Assembly (NCBI RefSeq): GCF_043290135.1
Contig: NC_134700.1
Coordinates: 241,803,088 to 241,867,087 of the forward strand
Direction: 5' to 3'
Source: Rhipicephalus microplus
Taxonomy: Eukaryota; Arthropoda; Arachnida; Ixodida; Ixodidae
Length of the DNA: 64,000 nt
The position numbers were made by a program, and so were the translations under genes. Positions 11,621 through 25,420 of this stretch are shown here, in pieces; the stretch's first letter is position 1, and each line of letters opens with the position of its first letter. The notes under the pieces were generated by a model. The model worked only from the letters and a program-made list of their open reading frames with translations, made no database searches and was not told the origin of the DNA.

Positions 11621-11851
11621 ACAGTAGCCCTTGTGGTTTCACGTGTTATGACAGGCCGTGACATTGCGTTGCTGCTGCTGTTTGTGTCCTCTTGTGTTTT
11701 TACGCCTTTTCTTTTTGCGCTTGGCGCAAGTGTTGGCTAAACTTCCTCATTTGCGCTGCGAGTACTGGCACTCTCCCTTTTTTGGTTCTCTATATCTGCG
11801 TGTGTATGCCTTCGTTTTTTTTTTCTTCACGAGCATGGAGTCGATGCTTTC

Positions 11852-11866
11852 AAAGGGGGGGACTAG
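11852..11866 (+). other. polypurine tract
   Basis: The A/G-rich run CAAAGGGGGGGA, directly before the 3' LTR, is the expected plus-strand primer. Confidence 0.8.
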
Positions 11867-11991
11867 TGCCACATGGTCTGCTTGGATGAGATCCATGAGT
11901 GAAAGAGGACAAAGACGATCTATCTAAGCTGCTGCTTGGCTAGTCGACTCAACGAGCCCATTATATCAAGTTTGTCGTGAGAAACGTGACA
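11867..11991 (+). repeat. 3' LTR of the first Gypsy element
   Basis: A 125-bp copy of the 5' LTR with three substitutions. It begins TGCCACATGG and ends CGTGACA, and is followed at once by ATAC repeats. Confidence 0.93.
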
Positions 11992-12256
11992 ATACATACA
12001 TACATACATACATACATACATACATACATACATACACACATACATACATACATACGTACGTACGTACTTACGTACATACATACATACATACACACACACA
12101 TACGTACGTACTTACGTACATACATACATACATACATACATACATACATACATACATACATACATACATACATACATACATACATACATACATACATACA
12201 TACATACATACATACATACATACATACATACATACATACATACATACATACATACA
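11992..12256. repeat. (ATAC)n microsatellite, right half
   Basis: About 265 bp of ATAC repeats with ACAC and GTAC variants near the left end. It continues the tract at 5055-5318 across the retrotransposon. Confidence 0.95.
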
Positions 12257-15200
12257 AAGCAAAACCTAGTGGAATCGGAAAACTACATAATTGTGATAAC
12301 TGCTGTCTTTCTCCTATCGAACTGTTCCTTCGCTCTATTTATTTTGATTTTAGGACTTCTTCCCACTTTGATGCTTGAACCAGACTGTTGCGTTCCATGA
12401 GCTACTCAACGTGGATTGTGTTACGCTGATGGCTATGCATTGGAGCACAAAATGAAACAGCGGCCTCTTCGGCCCGCATAGGCAGAAAGTGAGATACCGA
12501 GCTTAAATGCGGGGTCGCGAGCCGTTTAAACCAAAATTAAGTTTCTTTGGAGCGCGGAAAAAATCTGACGACAGATAAACACGTTAAAAAGGCGCTCGGC
12601 TGTTTTCATGAACCCTTCAACTGTTTTCTAACTTGAAAACAAATGACCTGCATTTGTTTTGTTTTTAGAGCCCTCTTCGTAATTGGGCCCGCTGATCCGA
12701 GCATTCAATTTAGCTTTCAGCCTATTATGTCCTATCATTTGTATGCTTCCGCTGTAGCGGAAGGTACAGTGGAAGCTTCTATGCTTTCTGTTAGTCCTCT
12801 TTGTCACGAATATTTCCTTTTCGGGAATTATGCATAGCTCTCTGCAAGACATCCTCGTCATATTTATATTGTTTCCATGTTCATAAATGTAAATGAAAAA
12901 AATCTAAAGTCAGTGCTTACAGCTGGGGAAAAATAGCGTCCATCCGCACCAAAAAGCTTTGCGCGAATAGTCGTGATAGTCTAAATTCAAGACTCGACGC
13001 ACGTTGCATTTCTTTCCTACACCATGCCCTTGGGTATGGCCCCTTGTAAAAACCTTGTTTTTCATCCAACGGCCGTGCTTTTAGTAAAGCAGTGGTGTTT
13101 ATTATACTCCAACATGTCGCAAGTATAACAGGCAGCTTAACAACACGTATATTATACGTATATTAACATCCAGATACGGGGCCAATTTTTTTGAACTTAA
13201 GTTATGGGGATAACCAGAGAAATAAAATTGGTTACGTTCATTACACATATACAAGTGAAAATTCAACCAGCTCCGCTTCCCCGACCTAATCAAACAGCGA
13301 AGTTGATTACCTTTCTTTCGTGAAGCTATCGCAATTCTGTGTTTTTCAAGTCTCGCACATATGTTGTATCACCGCTCTTTAATGAAGCCTCTTTCTGAGA
13401 CTTTAAGGTGTTAGTGTAGCCGCGACTTTTTATAACCAAAAAGTATCACGTGACCATGATGTGACTATAATAACGTGCACACCATTTCTTGGCTTAGCTG
13501 TTACCTGTTTTTTTTTATAGTGGCAGTTGTGTGTAATTAGATTTACCAAATTTCTGCGGCACATACCTCCTTTGCGATGCCTACCTGCGTTACCACGGAT
13601 CGCGGACTGAAAGCCTCGAATAAAATCAGCTTCCCTGCAGAACAGTAGTAAGCCAGAACACTCACCGGCGCGAGTGCTTCTTCTATCGATCGAGTTCTCG
13701 TAGAGGTTGCATTTAAGTATTTCATTCATTAGGCTAGCCTGAAGACTACACCAAGACTTACTCTTATTTTAGTAGTAACGGTCTGATCACTCCAGTTGAA
13801 CGTTAAAAAAGTGATCGCATATATATGTGGTACAATGAATACAACGCAAGGGCACACTGCTAACCGATAATGGCGCTGAGAATAGAAATAGGCCGATATA
13901 GTCACACCTGATGCATCTTTTGCCACGAGACCAAACGCAAGGATGTTTAGATGGAGAAAGGTGTTCAATACGGAAATGAACGGCCAAATTGCCTAGCGGT
14001 GTTCAGCGTTCTGACGTAAAAGCAAGTGCGTGATCTATCACGACGGAGCTTCGACATAAAACGAAATCGTATAATACTTCACAATCTTGCTATGCTATGA
14101 CCTTAAGCATCCTTTTTACTTCCCTCCTGTATATCACTATTTACCCTGTATTTGAAAAATAGGTGGCAGGAAGTGTTGGTCAATAAGTTATTCTGAGGAT
14201 TCACGGACAGATTTAGTTATATCAAAGTTCATTCGTAGATAAACATGTCCCGCGGAATGGTGTCGACCCGAAAGGCCCAAGTGCAGTTGATCCCTCAACG
14301 ACCATCCAATTGATAATGAAATCCAAGTCATGACTGCACGAACACCTATATACAATTATTCGAGTACGGTCCGGTTCTTGGCACATGCGAATCATAGATG
14401 GAAAAAACTGCAAGAAGATTGTATGAAAGAACCTTCGTGTGGCAGTAAATCTTGGCCTGCGATGATCGAAACAGGGCCCAGAGAGCGACGGCTAGTGAAT
14501 TAATAGCTTTCGCCTAAGAACATTTCAGGGACTGAGCATTGCGCGAGCTATGAAGCCGGGCAGTTTGGGTAAACGAGCGCGTCAAGACCATTCTGGCACT
14601 TGTAAAACAAATATACGCAACGCCTCGGCGTCCAACAAGACGAAGGAACCAACAAAGCGTCCCACGGCGCAGGCGCGCCCGATTGTGTGCTCGGCCTATT
14701 CTTTGGCAAAGATTCAGCTTTACTCCAGGCGTCGCCACTGCCATCAATTGCGTGACACCCGAACAACAGCACCCTGGGGAGCCGAGGGAAAAAGAATGGC
14801 TCCCAGTAAAACCGCTGTTCTTTTCTCTCAAACGAAAATTTACGCTCCCTCGATGATTTTTTCCGGCGAACAAAGAAGCGGTGTCTGGAGGTTGCAGTCC
14901 AGGTTCGATCGCTGATCTTATCCGTAGAATGAATGTATACTTAGCGATAAATTCATTATGAGCAACTACTCTGGCCATGCTGCCACATACGGTGTATACA
15001 AGGAAATTAGCTTAGTTTATATTTCCCAGCGAGCTATTAAATGTCATTATGACGTAAAGTCAGTTAGACTGTAAAAATCTCACTCGTTTAAAACGAGCTC
15101 AACGGTACCTGTGAAGTAATATGAATGTGACAACGTATGAGTCGGCCTTCTGAGTTCATTTACTTTTTTTCAATTACACTTAAAAATGCGAATACTAAAT

Positions 15201-15268
15201 GAAAGTAAATTTGTGAGACTTGATGTCACACTTCCGCAAAATTAATTTTCGTCAGTGTTAATGGTATT
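12257..15268. other. anonymous DNA; one GC-richer open stretch at 14514-14978
   Basis: No gene can be supported. A 154-codon - strand frame (14978-14514), open also on the + strand for 121 codons, is richer in GC than its flanks. It shows no motif I recognise and may be part of an old repeat. Confidence 0.4.
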
Positions 15269-15440
15269 TATTTATTTATTTATTTATTTAACATACGTTA
15301 CAGGCTCTTCTTAGAGCACAGGGTGAGAGGGCATATACAGAGAAAAAAAGGAAACGAAGAATGGGAACGTGTACAGTTGAACTATACAAACTAGATACAA
15401 CTTGATAGCAGCACTGATGACTAAAACATTGACTACAAAA
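15269..15440 (-). mobile_element. CR1/L2-type LINE 3' end
   Basis: On the - strand this ends CCTGTAACGTATG followed by (TTAAA/TAAA)n, seen on the + strand as TTTA repeats at 15269-15291. The full LINE at 50636 ends in the same way (CCTGTAATAACC, GTATGTG, then AAAT repeats). Only the 3' untranslated region is present; the upstream edge is uncertain. Confidence 0.5.
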
Positions 15441-15762
15441 AAAATGTTGGCACCCAAAGAATGCACATCAGTGTGAATGGCTATGAAATGATGTGTGATG
15501 GCTATGAAATGCGAGAGCGCATTTGCTCTCGGAACGCCCTGCTGTTAGTCACTAAAACTATCACACCAGGGAGATCATTTGACAGTGAAATTGGCTGTGC
15601 AAAGCAGATCGGCTTAATGCATGCGTTCTGTCAAGAAGAGGCATAAAAATGTGCTAATATCGTTCACGTGCTGACCTGCGATACGGTGTTTGCGGAGGGA
15701 AAGCATATGTCTTCAGGCAATGGATGCACTTGTGAAATAACGCAAATATGGCTATTTTATGA

Positions 15763-16130
15763 CATCATCATCATCATCATCATCATCATCATAATTATAA
15801 TTAGCCTGACTACGTCCACTGCAGGACAAAGCCTCTACAACGTTCCACCAGTCCACTCGGTCCTGGGCTTTCTGCTGCCAATTTATACCCGCAATCTTCT
15901 TTATCTCATCTGCCCACCTAACCCTCAACCCGCTTGCCTTGTCTAGGAGTTCAGTTAGTTACCCTTAATGAACAGCGGTTATCCTGTCTACGTGCTACAT
16001 GCCCGGCCCATGTCCATTTCCTCTTCTTGGTTTCAACTATGATATCCTTAACCCCGGTTTGTTCCCTATTCGACTCGGCTCTCTTCTTGTCTGTTAAGGT
16101 TCTTGTCTCTTCTTATGGCGGTACGTTACT
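15763..16130 (-). mobile_element. RTE-like LINE, C-terminal RT fragment with (ATG)n tail
   Basis: The - strand carries the conserved end of a LINE polypeptide: ETKKRKWTWAGHVARRQDNR, then VTNWTPRQGKR, then DRV/WTGG-like residues. The W-x-GHV-R signature is typical of RTE-like ORF C-termini. It is followed by a tail of ATG/TGA triplets, seen as ATC repeats at 15765-15792. It is 5'-truncated and frameshifted, so it is a dead copy. RTE affinity is by motif memory, not by a search. Confidence 0.7.
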
Positions 16131-16183
16131 TATGGCTGTAAACTGGCATCGTATTTTATTTGTGAAATACTGCTATGACGTTG

Positions 16184-16423
16184 TTTGATTGATATGTGGG
16201 GTTTAACGTCCCAAAACCACCATATGATTATGAGAGACGCCGTAGTGGAGGGCTCCGGAAATTTCGACCACCTGGGGTTCTTTAACGTGCACCCGAATCT
16301 GAGCACACGGGCCTACACCATTTCCGCCTCCATCGGAAATGCAGCCGCCGCAGCCGGGATTCGTACCCGCGACCTGCGGGTCAGCAGCCGAGTACCTTAG
16401 CCACTAGACCACCGCGGCGGGGC
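16184..16423 (-). mobile_element. Ruka SINE, full length
   Basis: A 240-bp tRNA-derived SINE in reverse orientation. Its 5' end (at 16423) is GCCCCGCCGCGGTGGTCTAG with an A-box-like TGGTCTAGTGG and a B-box-like GGTACGAATCC; its 3' end is an ATCAAAC-type tail. A 15-bp target duplication, ACTGCTATGACGTTG, flanks it at 16169-16183 and 16424-16438. It looks like a young, full-length insertion. The family matches the Ruka SINE described from ixodid ticks. Confidence 0.92.
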
Positions 16424-16739
16424 ACTGCTATGACGTTGGTAGTTCTGAGCTATGAATAGGGCTGTGGTGTTTTAAATCACTTCGATCAGTTGTGTTAAAG
16501 AGAGTTGATGAGGGGACCAAACTGGTGCGGCATAAAGCCCCTCCATGCGTTTTCCGCCGGCAGTAGACGCGATGGAGGGGCTTTAGTGCGGCATATTCTA
16601 ATTCTGGACGTACAAATGTTAAGCTAGTTTGCGGATGCTCAGTGTGGAGTATGAAGATTTCAACTCAAGTAACCTAGTGGTAATATTATGAAAGGCTAAG
16701 ATGGTATGACGAATTCGATGCTTTGGTCAACACATGAAT

Positions 16740-17400
16740 AATGTCACCATCCCATCACGTACGTCGTCAAACACATTCCACCAGACATTGGTCTTACTTT
16801 TCAATATCCGGTGGCACAAACCCGTATACTAGTAGTACGTACCGGCGGGTGGGTATGTGCCACTGGTATATGGGTATGTGTCCCAGGTAATTTAAACTTA
16901 GCACCTACCAAAGAACGACGAGAATACACATGGGTAATTTTAACGTGTGAGCGTTAAGAAAAACCCCACATCAGCAGTGTTGACCCGATGAGTGCAAAAG
17001 ATTGATGCCAGGGTCCTAGCAGGAATCGAGCCGAAGCATTCTGCGTGGCAATCGAGCATTCTACCACAGAGCCACGCCAGGTCACGGAACTGCGTTTCAA
17101 ATAGACCCTAATGTTCGTAAAACGTCGGTTGTACTTTCAGAGCTGCTCAGATTGGGGTGCAAGTTAAAGAACACCAGGTGGGCGAAATTTCCGGAGCCCT
17201 CCACTACGGCGTCTCTCATATACATATGATGGTTTTGGGACGTTAAAACCCACATATCAATCAATCAACTTTCAGAGCTGGCTATCTGATTTTATAAAGC
17301 TTACATATGTACTTTTTGCTACAGCCGTCACGTCGGGTTAATGTCAATAGTATTTAGGTGCCATGCACTGAAGTTTTATGATGTAGCCATGTCCAGGGCT
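16740..17400 (-). repeat. dispersed repeat with tRNA-like block, host of a Ruka copy
   Basis: On the - strand, 17087-17025 reads CGTGGCTCTGTGGTAGAATG (A-box-like), then a GGCTCGATTCCTGC (B-box-like). Downstream is GGGTCAACACTGCTGATGTG and a TCTTAACGCTC segment, with GGCACATACCC further on. Related blocks occur at 36900-37112 (downstream part) and 40870-41095 (tRNA-like block plus the upstream part, sharing GTCGGGTT.ATGTCAAT at 17330-17350 and 41060-41080). So it is larger than a simple SINE. Ruka copy 17146-17267 is nested in it. Confidence 0.5.
17146..17267 (+). mobile_element. Ruka SINE, 5'-truncated
   Basis: The 3' half of Ruka (CTCAGATTGGGGTGCAAG to AATCAATCA), flanked by a 13-bp duplication ACTTTCAGAGCTG at 17133-17145 and 17268-17280. 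The 5' truncation with a target duplication fits LINE-driven insertion. Confidence 0.93.
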
Positions 17401-17521
17401 GCCATCCTCGCAAGCAACTGCATTTCATATCAGCTTATCACTTCTGGTATCGCTAATACTCACGTTCCTGTTGTCATTGTTGCGCAGGTGCAAAGAAATG
17501 GTTAGATAAACTTCTGCAATT

Positions 17522-17758
17522 GCCCCGCCACGGTGGTCTAGTGGCTAAGGTACTCGATTGTCGACCCGCAGGTCGCGGGATCGAATCCCGGCTGCAGCGG
17601 CTGCATTTTCGATGGAGGCGAAAATGTTGTAGGCCCGTGAGCTCAGATTTGGGTGCACGTTAAAGACCCCCAGGTGGCCGAAAAATCCGGAGCCCTCCAC
17701 AACGGCGTCTCTCATAATCATATGGTGGTTTTGGGACGTTAAACCACACATATATATC
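17522..17758 (+). mobile_element. Ruka SINE, near full length
   Basis: It begins GCCCCGCCACGGTGGTCTAG, with B-box GGGATCGAATCCC and a 3' end at ACGTTAAACCACACATATAT. The 3' tail has drifted from the ATCAATCA form, and no clear target duplication was found, so this copy is probably older than the others. Confidence 0.9.
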
Positions 17759-20700
17759 TAACGCCTGCGATTATTCAACATATGTCTGTTCGTGCAACAT
17801 TCATACATATATTTAGCGCCATTTCGTGACCTGTCACTCAATAAAAAAATTACAACATGGTCACCTTTCCTGCGCATTTAGTGCATAACGTCAATTTCCA
17901 AGGTACGTGAGATATGCCTAATCTTTTTTGCTTTTATTGCCTGGATTGGAAGGTCGCAACTGTAGTAAGCTCAGACATCGTGAAGACAATCCTGCTCATC
18001 CTGTAAGTGTGTAGCTTGGCGACAGTGCTCGGTGATTAGAATGAATTGTGACACTGAGATTTTAGAAGAGTTCTCGCACACAAAAGAATTAATTAGTGAC
18101 AGCATAACTGATGAACTCATAAGTAGTTGTCAACAGAGAACGAAGACGTAGGCGCACGACGTTTACCAAGAAAGTAAAGTTTTCTTTGAAAAACTAAGAC
18201 GAATTTCTTCCTCTAAAGAGCTGCGATACGTAAGATTAAACACGTAGAGAAAGATGAGATAACAAAAACCTACAACAGACCAATGAAATCAAACTTGAGC
18301 TGGTTATTGGTCCAAACAGCCTCCTTCCTTTTGGTAAGAGCCTGATTCCGTTCATTACGTATGATTTCTATGCAATAAGATCCGGATATACGAGACCTAC
18401 TCTCCAAATCAATTAGCTCTTACAGGTTCTTTATGTAAGTGACAGCTACACTTAGCCATCGAGAATAAAAAGAATAGTGCGAAAGAAGGACAGCTCTTTG
18501 CTTATGCAAAACGAAGGGTCTCTTTGTGGCCATAAAACTAGAATCTCTACTTCCAGCACGTCCAGAGCTTGGAAACTGAAAAAGGAGAGACAAGAAGTGG
18601 GAAGTGCATAAAATAAAAATCACGACGGTCAGAGAAGAAGCAAAGTAAAAATGGAGGCCAACTTCACTAAATAAGAATAAAGAGAAATGGCAAAAAAAAA
18701 ACAAGAAAAGAAACGGACACCACGAAGAGATCTGGCCGCAGATCCAGAGGGGCAATGCGAGGCCATTACATGACGAGGTAATGTATTTGCCTCGCCTTAA
18801 GGAACTTGGTGAGTGCGTGCGAAAGCAAGATGGCGCTCTTCGCAGTGCAAGAGGGATCATCAAATATAGACTCGACCACGACAAACTTTAAGAGGCTGAT
18901 GGGAATTAATTACGGCATCACGTGTGTCTAATCTTGTCCAATCACGACACGTGCCGAATTTTCTCTCTGTTCATCACAGGTTCGGCGAGATGAAATGGAA
19001 GTATTCGACTTCTCGGCAGCGTCACTCAACAAGTGTCAACGACGTCAAGAGTAATGTGAACCTAACTAAACCCGTTCCCATTAAATCTGAATTCTTGTAA
19101 GAGAGCGAATGACGCCGTCGGTTTTCTCGTTTTAAGTTTGAGAGGCAGTGATAAAGCTTGTGGCGCAAGAATCATTCTTCTTATATCTTAGTCGTCAGAA
19201 CGCAAGGTCAAGTGTCTTCCGATTGCGATTGTGGCCGTTCAGGGACGATGTGAGAAGAAGTTGACCCTCCTGTGAATTAAAACAAATGTCGTGTCTGTAC
19301 ATATACACGCAGAAGTACGCCAACACAGCCGCCGGCCACGAGCATATATTAAGATTGGTTAACGCGCTCCCCTCAATGAAAATTTCTGGCACGTCTCTCT
19401 GGACAGTGCAGTTCATGTTTGAGGAGGAGCACTAAAATTGCTCGGTTATGTCGATTTGAGTATCACAGCCTAAATACATAAGCTCACATACAAACCGTAG
19501 ACCCACTCATCTGTTTTTGCTATATGAATGAGAATATGAGAATTGTGAAAGGTGCCTTCATTAAGTTTGGGGAAGTCTATGCGAACCACTCCTCCAGTTG
19601 TGGTATGCTTACATTTAGCTTCGATAGGAGCTAGGTTTCAAATCTATATTTTGTACTGCGGGTGAAATCGCTCTGGCGATGATGTCATGGTCATTTATTT
19701 CGTGGCTTCAGTTATAAAACCAGCTGCGGAAGCGAAAAGACATCTGCCTGGGAACGCCTAATGAGTGAGTGATCATAGCATGCTCCATTATCTTTCAGTA
19801 AATACATAGCAACTCTACGCAAGTAAGTCCAAGCGGTGCAGTCTCTACAACCTTTTACGCATCTATATGAGTTAACTAGCAAGAATGTGGAATATTGGCC
19901 TCAACTAGGAACGTTACATACCATGGCATGCTTTATATCCCCCCCCCCCGACACACATACACAGAGAGACACGATATGTGCTTACAGCAGCGCGGCTCTC
20001 ATCATCAAAAAGGTAGAAATCATCCATTTACTTGTTGGCGAGTAGTGGCGTAAAGACGCTACTCGGCTTTTGGCGGAAGTTGTGTTTGGCACAACGTGTA
20101 GAAAGATGCACGAAGGAGAAATCGAGCTGGAACTGACTTTTTGACCAGGCGGAAGTCACAAAATGAAACGTGTAAGTACCGTGAAGAGATGTCGAGCTTC
20201 CCAAACTCGCCATTGCTTCGGCACGAAAGCAAGAGGTGTTTGCTCTGAATCGCGCGGATGTTCCCACCATCCTCTTAGTCTTTGAGTAGGTTCGGTTGCG
20301 TCGCGCTGACGCTGAGTCGAAAGCTCGGCAGTCGTGTCCAAGGAAACAATCTTAGTGGGCACTGTTGCCGGGAAAAGAGCCCATTAGTAGAACACTCTGC
20401 TCTGGCAACTACAGCCTATCAGGGTTTTCCTTCCTTCTACAAAAACTCTTTTTGTGTGCTTCTTTCTACCATGTTTCCGTGCCTTTAAAGTTACCGGCAA
20501 CAGTTTCGGTGCGCGTGTTCTTCTCGAGCTGTGCTCAGTCGACTCATCTTACGCGCTCCTGCGTGAACGGCGGGCTGCCCGGGCTGTCGCAGCCAGGTTG
20601 CCTTCGGTGAGTGCGAAGATCGAAACTTTGAGACAGCGAGGACACGTGGGATAGCGACCGCAGTGAGTGGCTGATCGAAAGGACGGGGAGTGCATTCTCT

Positions 20701-20804
20701 CCCTTTCCGAATGTCACCACAACTTAGCCAGCTGTTTCTACAAATATTCTTAATTAACTTTTCCGTTTTTAGCGGCACCACAGTTGTTTGAAAGCGCGAA
20801 GTGC
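17759..20804. other. anonymous DNA
   Basis: No coding or RNA feature can be supported. The longest open frame (18884-18420, - strand, 154 codons) is low-complexity, hydrophobic and Ser/Leu-rich and resembles no family. A C-run lies near 19940. Confidence 0.5.
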
Positions 20805-20978
20805 TAAGAATTATTAATATTATTGTTAAATAACAGACAATAGGGGGTGTTAGTAATTGTGATATAAATGCAAAAAAAGACTAGTGGACGAAGAGTTAAC
20901 TTACTGCTAGCATGGGTTAAAGCTGTGACCTTCAAATAACGCATGCGATGCTCTACCAACTGAGCTACAGTGGCGATC
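20805..20978 (-). mobile_element. tRNA-derived SINE (second family)
   Basis: On the - strand it starts GCCACTGTAGCTCAGTTGG with TAGAGCATCGCATGCG, a clear tRNA 5' half with an A box. The expected B box is degenerate (CACAGCTTTAACCC), and an A/T-rich tail runs to about 20805. The tRNA 3' half is lost, so this is a SINE or tRNA pseudogene, not a working tRNA gene. Confidence 0.6.
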
Positions 20979-20984
20979 TTCCAC

Positions 20985-22972
<1,988 letters not shown>

Positions 22973-24540
22973 TCACGAAGCTCTTGACATGCCGGATCAA
23001 ATGACTCTCTGTTCTGAAGACACATTTACCAATTCGAAAGAGAAGTCATACGCGTGTTTTTGCGCATGCGCGTAACGATAAGAACGAACGCAACGACATT
23101 TTCCATGTTAACGACCGAGTCCATACAATGTACGTTCATTTCTGTTTTGTTTCGAGTGTAGCTACTGGGTTTGAATCATCTCCAAAGCCATAATGATGCA
23201 TGAAATGTCAAATAACGAGGGGTTACACAGGTAGTGCCGTGCCAAGCTTTCTCCAATAAGTGGTGATTGAGGCGAGATAGTCGAGTAGGCACGCCTTGCC
23301 AAATTCGACAGGAAGGGACCGAGAAACAATTACCGTAGCTGCCATAGAACGAGAAAAGACATATAATAAAATAAATGTATGGTTTCTTTTATAAAAATAC
23401 TACTAGTAATAAGAGAAATAACTGAAGGGCACGCCTTGTCGTCGTTGGGCTTCCATGTAAAATTCTACGCTGATTTCATCGAAGGACCCCCGCACAACTG
23501 CTCATTCATAAAAAGTACAGTAGCGACTCTCGAGCACCATCCGGGTCTTTCATGGCATTGATAATTAAGCAATGTCCAAATGGGAAATTATAGTCATAGA
23601 ACTGGCCTTTTTGAAATTTTTTTCTCGGTCCACTAGTAGAAAACATCGACTATAACTCGACAACGAAAAAAAGGACTAAAACTTTAAAAACCGACAAGTG
23701 CGAAATTTTTCGTTTTAGAGCAAGTCCCATGAATGCGTCTTTACGTTCTGATTTTTTTTTGCCATTCAAACCAGGTGCAGTTTTAGAAGCTTGCCCCTTT
23801 TGCTCGCGGCTTGGCCTACGGCTGCTACCGGCGTGTACACTAGTGTTTCCAATGTGTACACTTCTGTGGTCGCCGCTCAAGGTTGCCTCTCCGGGGATTC
23901 AACAATGCTTAATAAATGTCGCACTGCCACCTAAAGCATCGGTTTTCGATAGCCCGTGCGCTGGCCTCTTCGAAGTGGCTATGAAAGAATGAGACGGAAT
24001 CGAAAAGTGTGACATCGTTACTGTCTCTCTCTCGGGAAGTCACCTCAAGAACACCACACGGCAGATGGCTAGTGTGGGAGAGAAAGGCATGTGAAAGAGA
24101 GGGAAAATATGAGGGTGTCAGTGGTGTTTGGTGTAGCCGCGCGTGGGTGCGTGCCGCCTTCGAGCCAGGAGGAGAGAAAAAAATCGTCAGGGAGGCTGGC
24201 AGGGCGAGGATCGTCGCTTCGTAGGTACGGAAACACGTGAGAAGTTCCTACCATGCGTGTTACGCGTGAGTACCGATATCCTCCCAAACCCCATACCTGC
24301 CTACTGTCCCCTCCGTTGAAGAATGCCTGAAAGCTCCACGTCTGTCATTCATGAGCGTTTGGCATATGACTAGCGGCGGTGGCCAGTATGGCATAAAGGG
24401 GCAGGTGGTGAACGAGCCGATCGACATGGCCAACACTAGCCAATGCTGGCCGCGTGACACGTGACGACGACAGTGGCAGGTGCTCTGCGTGGGCGGAGGC
24501 ACTAGGTCGCCACTATAGAAACAAACACGGCATATTTTAC
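22973..24540. other. anonymous DNA; possible decayed LINE at its right end
   Basis: No gene is supported. From about 24250 the sequence may be a decayed upstream part of the LINE at 24541: HKG followed by Arg/His-rich residues in broken frames, as often precedes the RNase H domain. This part is too damaged to call. Confidence 0.4.
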
Positions 24541-25420
24541 AAGGATGCCTCCGGCCCATACCATGGGGGGTGGTAGACGGCTGCAGTCGTCCCGCAAAAT
24601 GTCAAAATGTCGCGGTGAATGGCCTCACATTCAAAGCACAGGACATAAGATATGCAAAGGAAGCCGCCATCGCACTAGCTGCCGCAGACCTAGACTCGCG
24701 CGTCATCATTACAGACTCGACAGGGGCTTGCCCAAATGTTCAACGCGGGTATGTCCCACACCTGGCGTACCGCATCTTTCAAAACAGCAATTACGTCGGG
24801 GCCCCGGCGTCCCGAAGGATCATATGGGCTCCAGCTCACAAGGGCCTTGAAGGCAATGAAACGGCTGACACCGCCGCCCGCGCGCTCTCTCTCAGGGTAA
24901 CGCCTTCAGACCCTTCCGAAATGGATCTCGAACCCAATTCGGCCTTAACATTTCGGAAAATTACTGAATTCTATCGATTCGGCCATCCAATTTATCCTAA
25001 ACCCTGTAAGGGCCTTACAAAAGCGGAGGAACGTTTACTCCTCCGCCTTTACACCAAAACACTGCTGTGCCGGCAAGTTTTTAAATATCTCGATCCTGCC
25101 TGTACAGGAAAATGCCCGCACTGTGCGGAGAAGTCTTCGGACATCTTCCACATGGTGTGGGCATGCCAGTCAACCCCTCGTCTCACCACAAAACCAATCC
25201 ACACCCGGGAGAACTTGGAGGCGGCCCTGCTCGGCTGCTCCGACTTGGCGAGCCAGAAGGCCCTGGTAAACCCAGCCGCAGTCGCATTGGTCGCCAACGG
25301 GCTTCTGAAATGAGGAGCCCACCTAGTGTTTGCAAGGGGTGGCTCACACCAGGCCACCTCCTCCTGCACACTCCATGTATATAAATAGAATAAAGTTTTT
25401 TTTCTCTCTCTCTCTCTCTG
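24541..25420 (+). mobile_element. LINE RNase H and C-terminal remnant, (CT)n tail
   Basis: A 5'-truncated non-LTR element. It enters at a KDASGPYHGGW motif (first RNase H Asp), then a stop. The main frame (24570-25313) carries NGLTFKAQDIRYAKEAAIAL (Glu), VIITDSTGAC (Asp) and IIWAPAHKGLEGNETADTAA (His/Asp), the remaining RNase H motifs. The C-terminal region follows: LTKAEERLLLRLYT and a zinc-like CPHCAEKSSDIFHMVWAC. This RNase H plus C-x2-C...H-x4-C layout is typical of I/R1-like LINEs common in ticks. After the stop near 25313 a short 3' region has AATAAAG and a CT-repeat tail (25403-25420). EN and RT are absent. Confidence 0.85.

Larger units (their letters stand above)
5319..11991 (+). mobile_element. 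Gypsy/Ty3-type LTR retrotransposon, decayed, with nested insertions
   Basis: A complete LTR-to-LTR element: 125-bp LTRs, a candidate primer-binding site, gag with a CCHC knuckle, protease, RT, RNase H, integrase with a GPY/F-like end, a polypurine tract and the 3' LTR. The PR-RT-RH-IN order is diagnostic of the Ty3/Gypsy group. The flanking 4 bp are ATAC on both sides, consistent with a target duplication although ambiguous inside a microsatellite. It is dead: gag has two in-frame stops, pol has several frameshifts and stops, and the second integrase catalytic Asp is replaced by Asn. A LINE fragment (about 6196-6600) and a CGTC-rich repeat (8485-9270) interrupt it. No envelope-like frame is seen between integrase and LTR. 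The LTRs differ at 3 of 125 positions. Confidence 0.95.

Noticed and set aside
14514..14978. 154-codon - strand gene
   Set aside because: No motif, no start or splice context, and the opposite strand is open too; probably base composition.
20941..20978. Possible tRNA gene on the - strand
   Set aside because: A good 5' half and A box, but no matching acceptor/T arm; reads as a SINE head.
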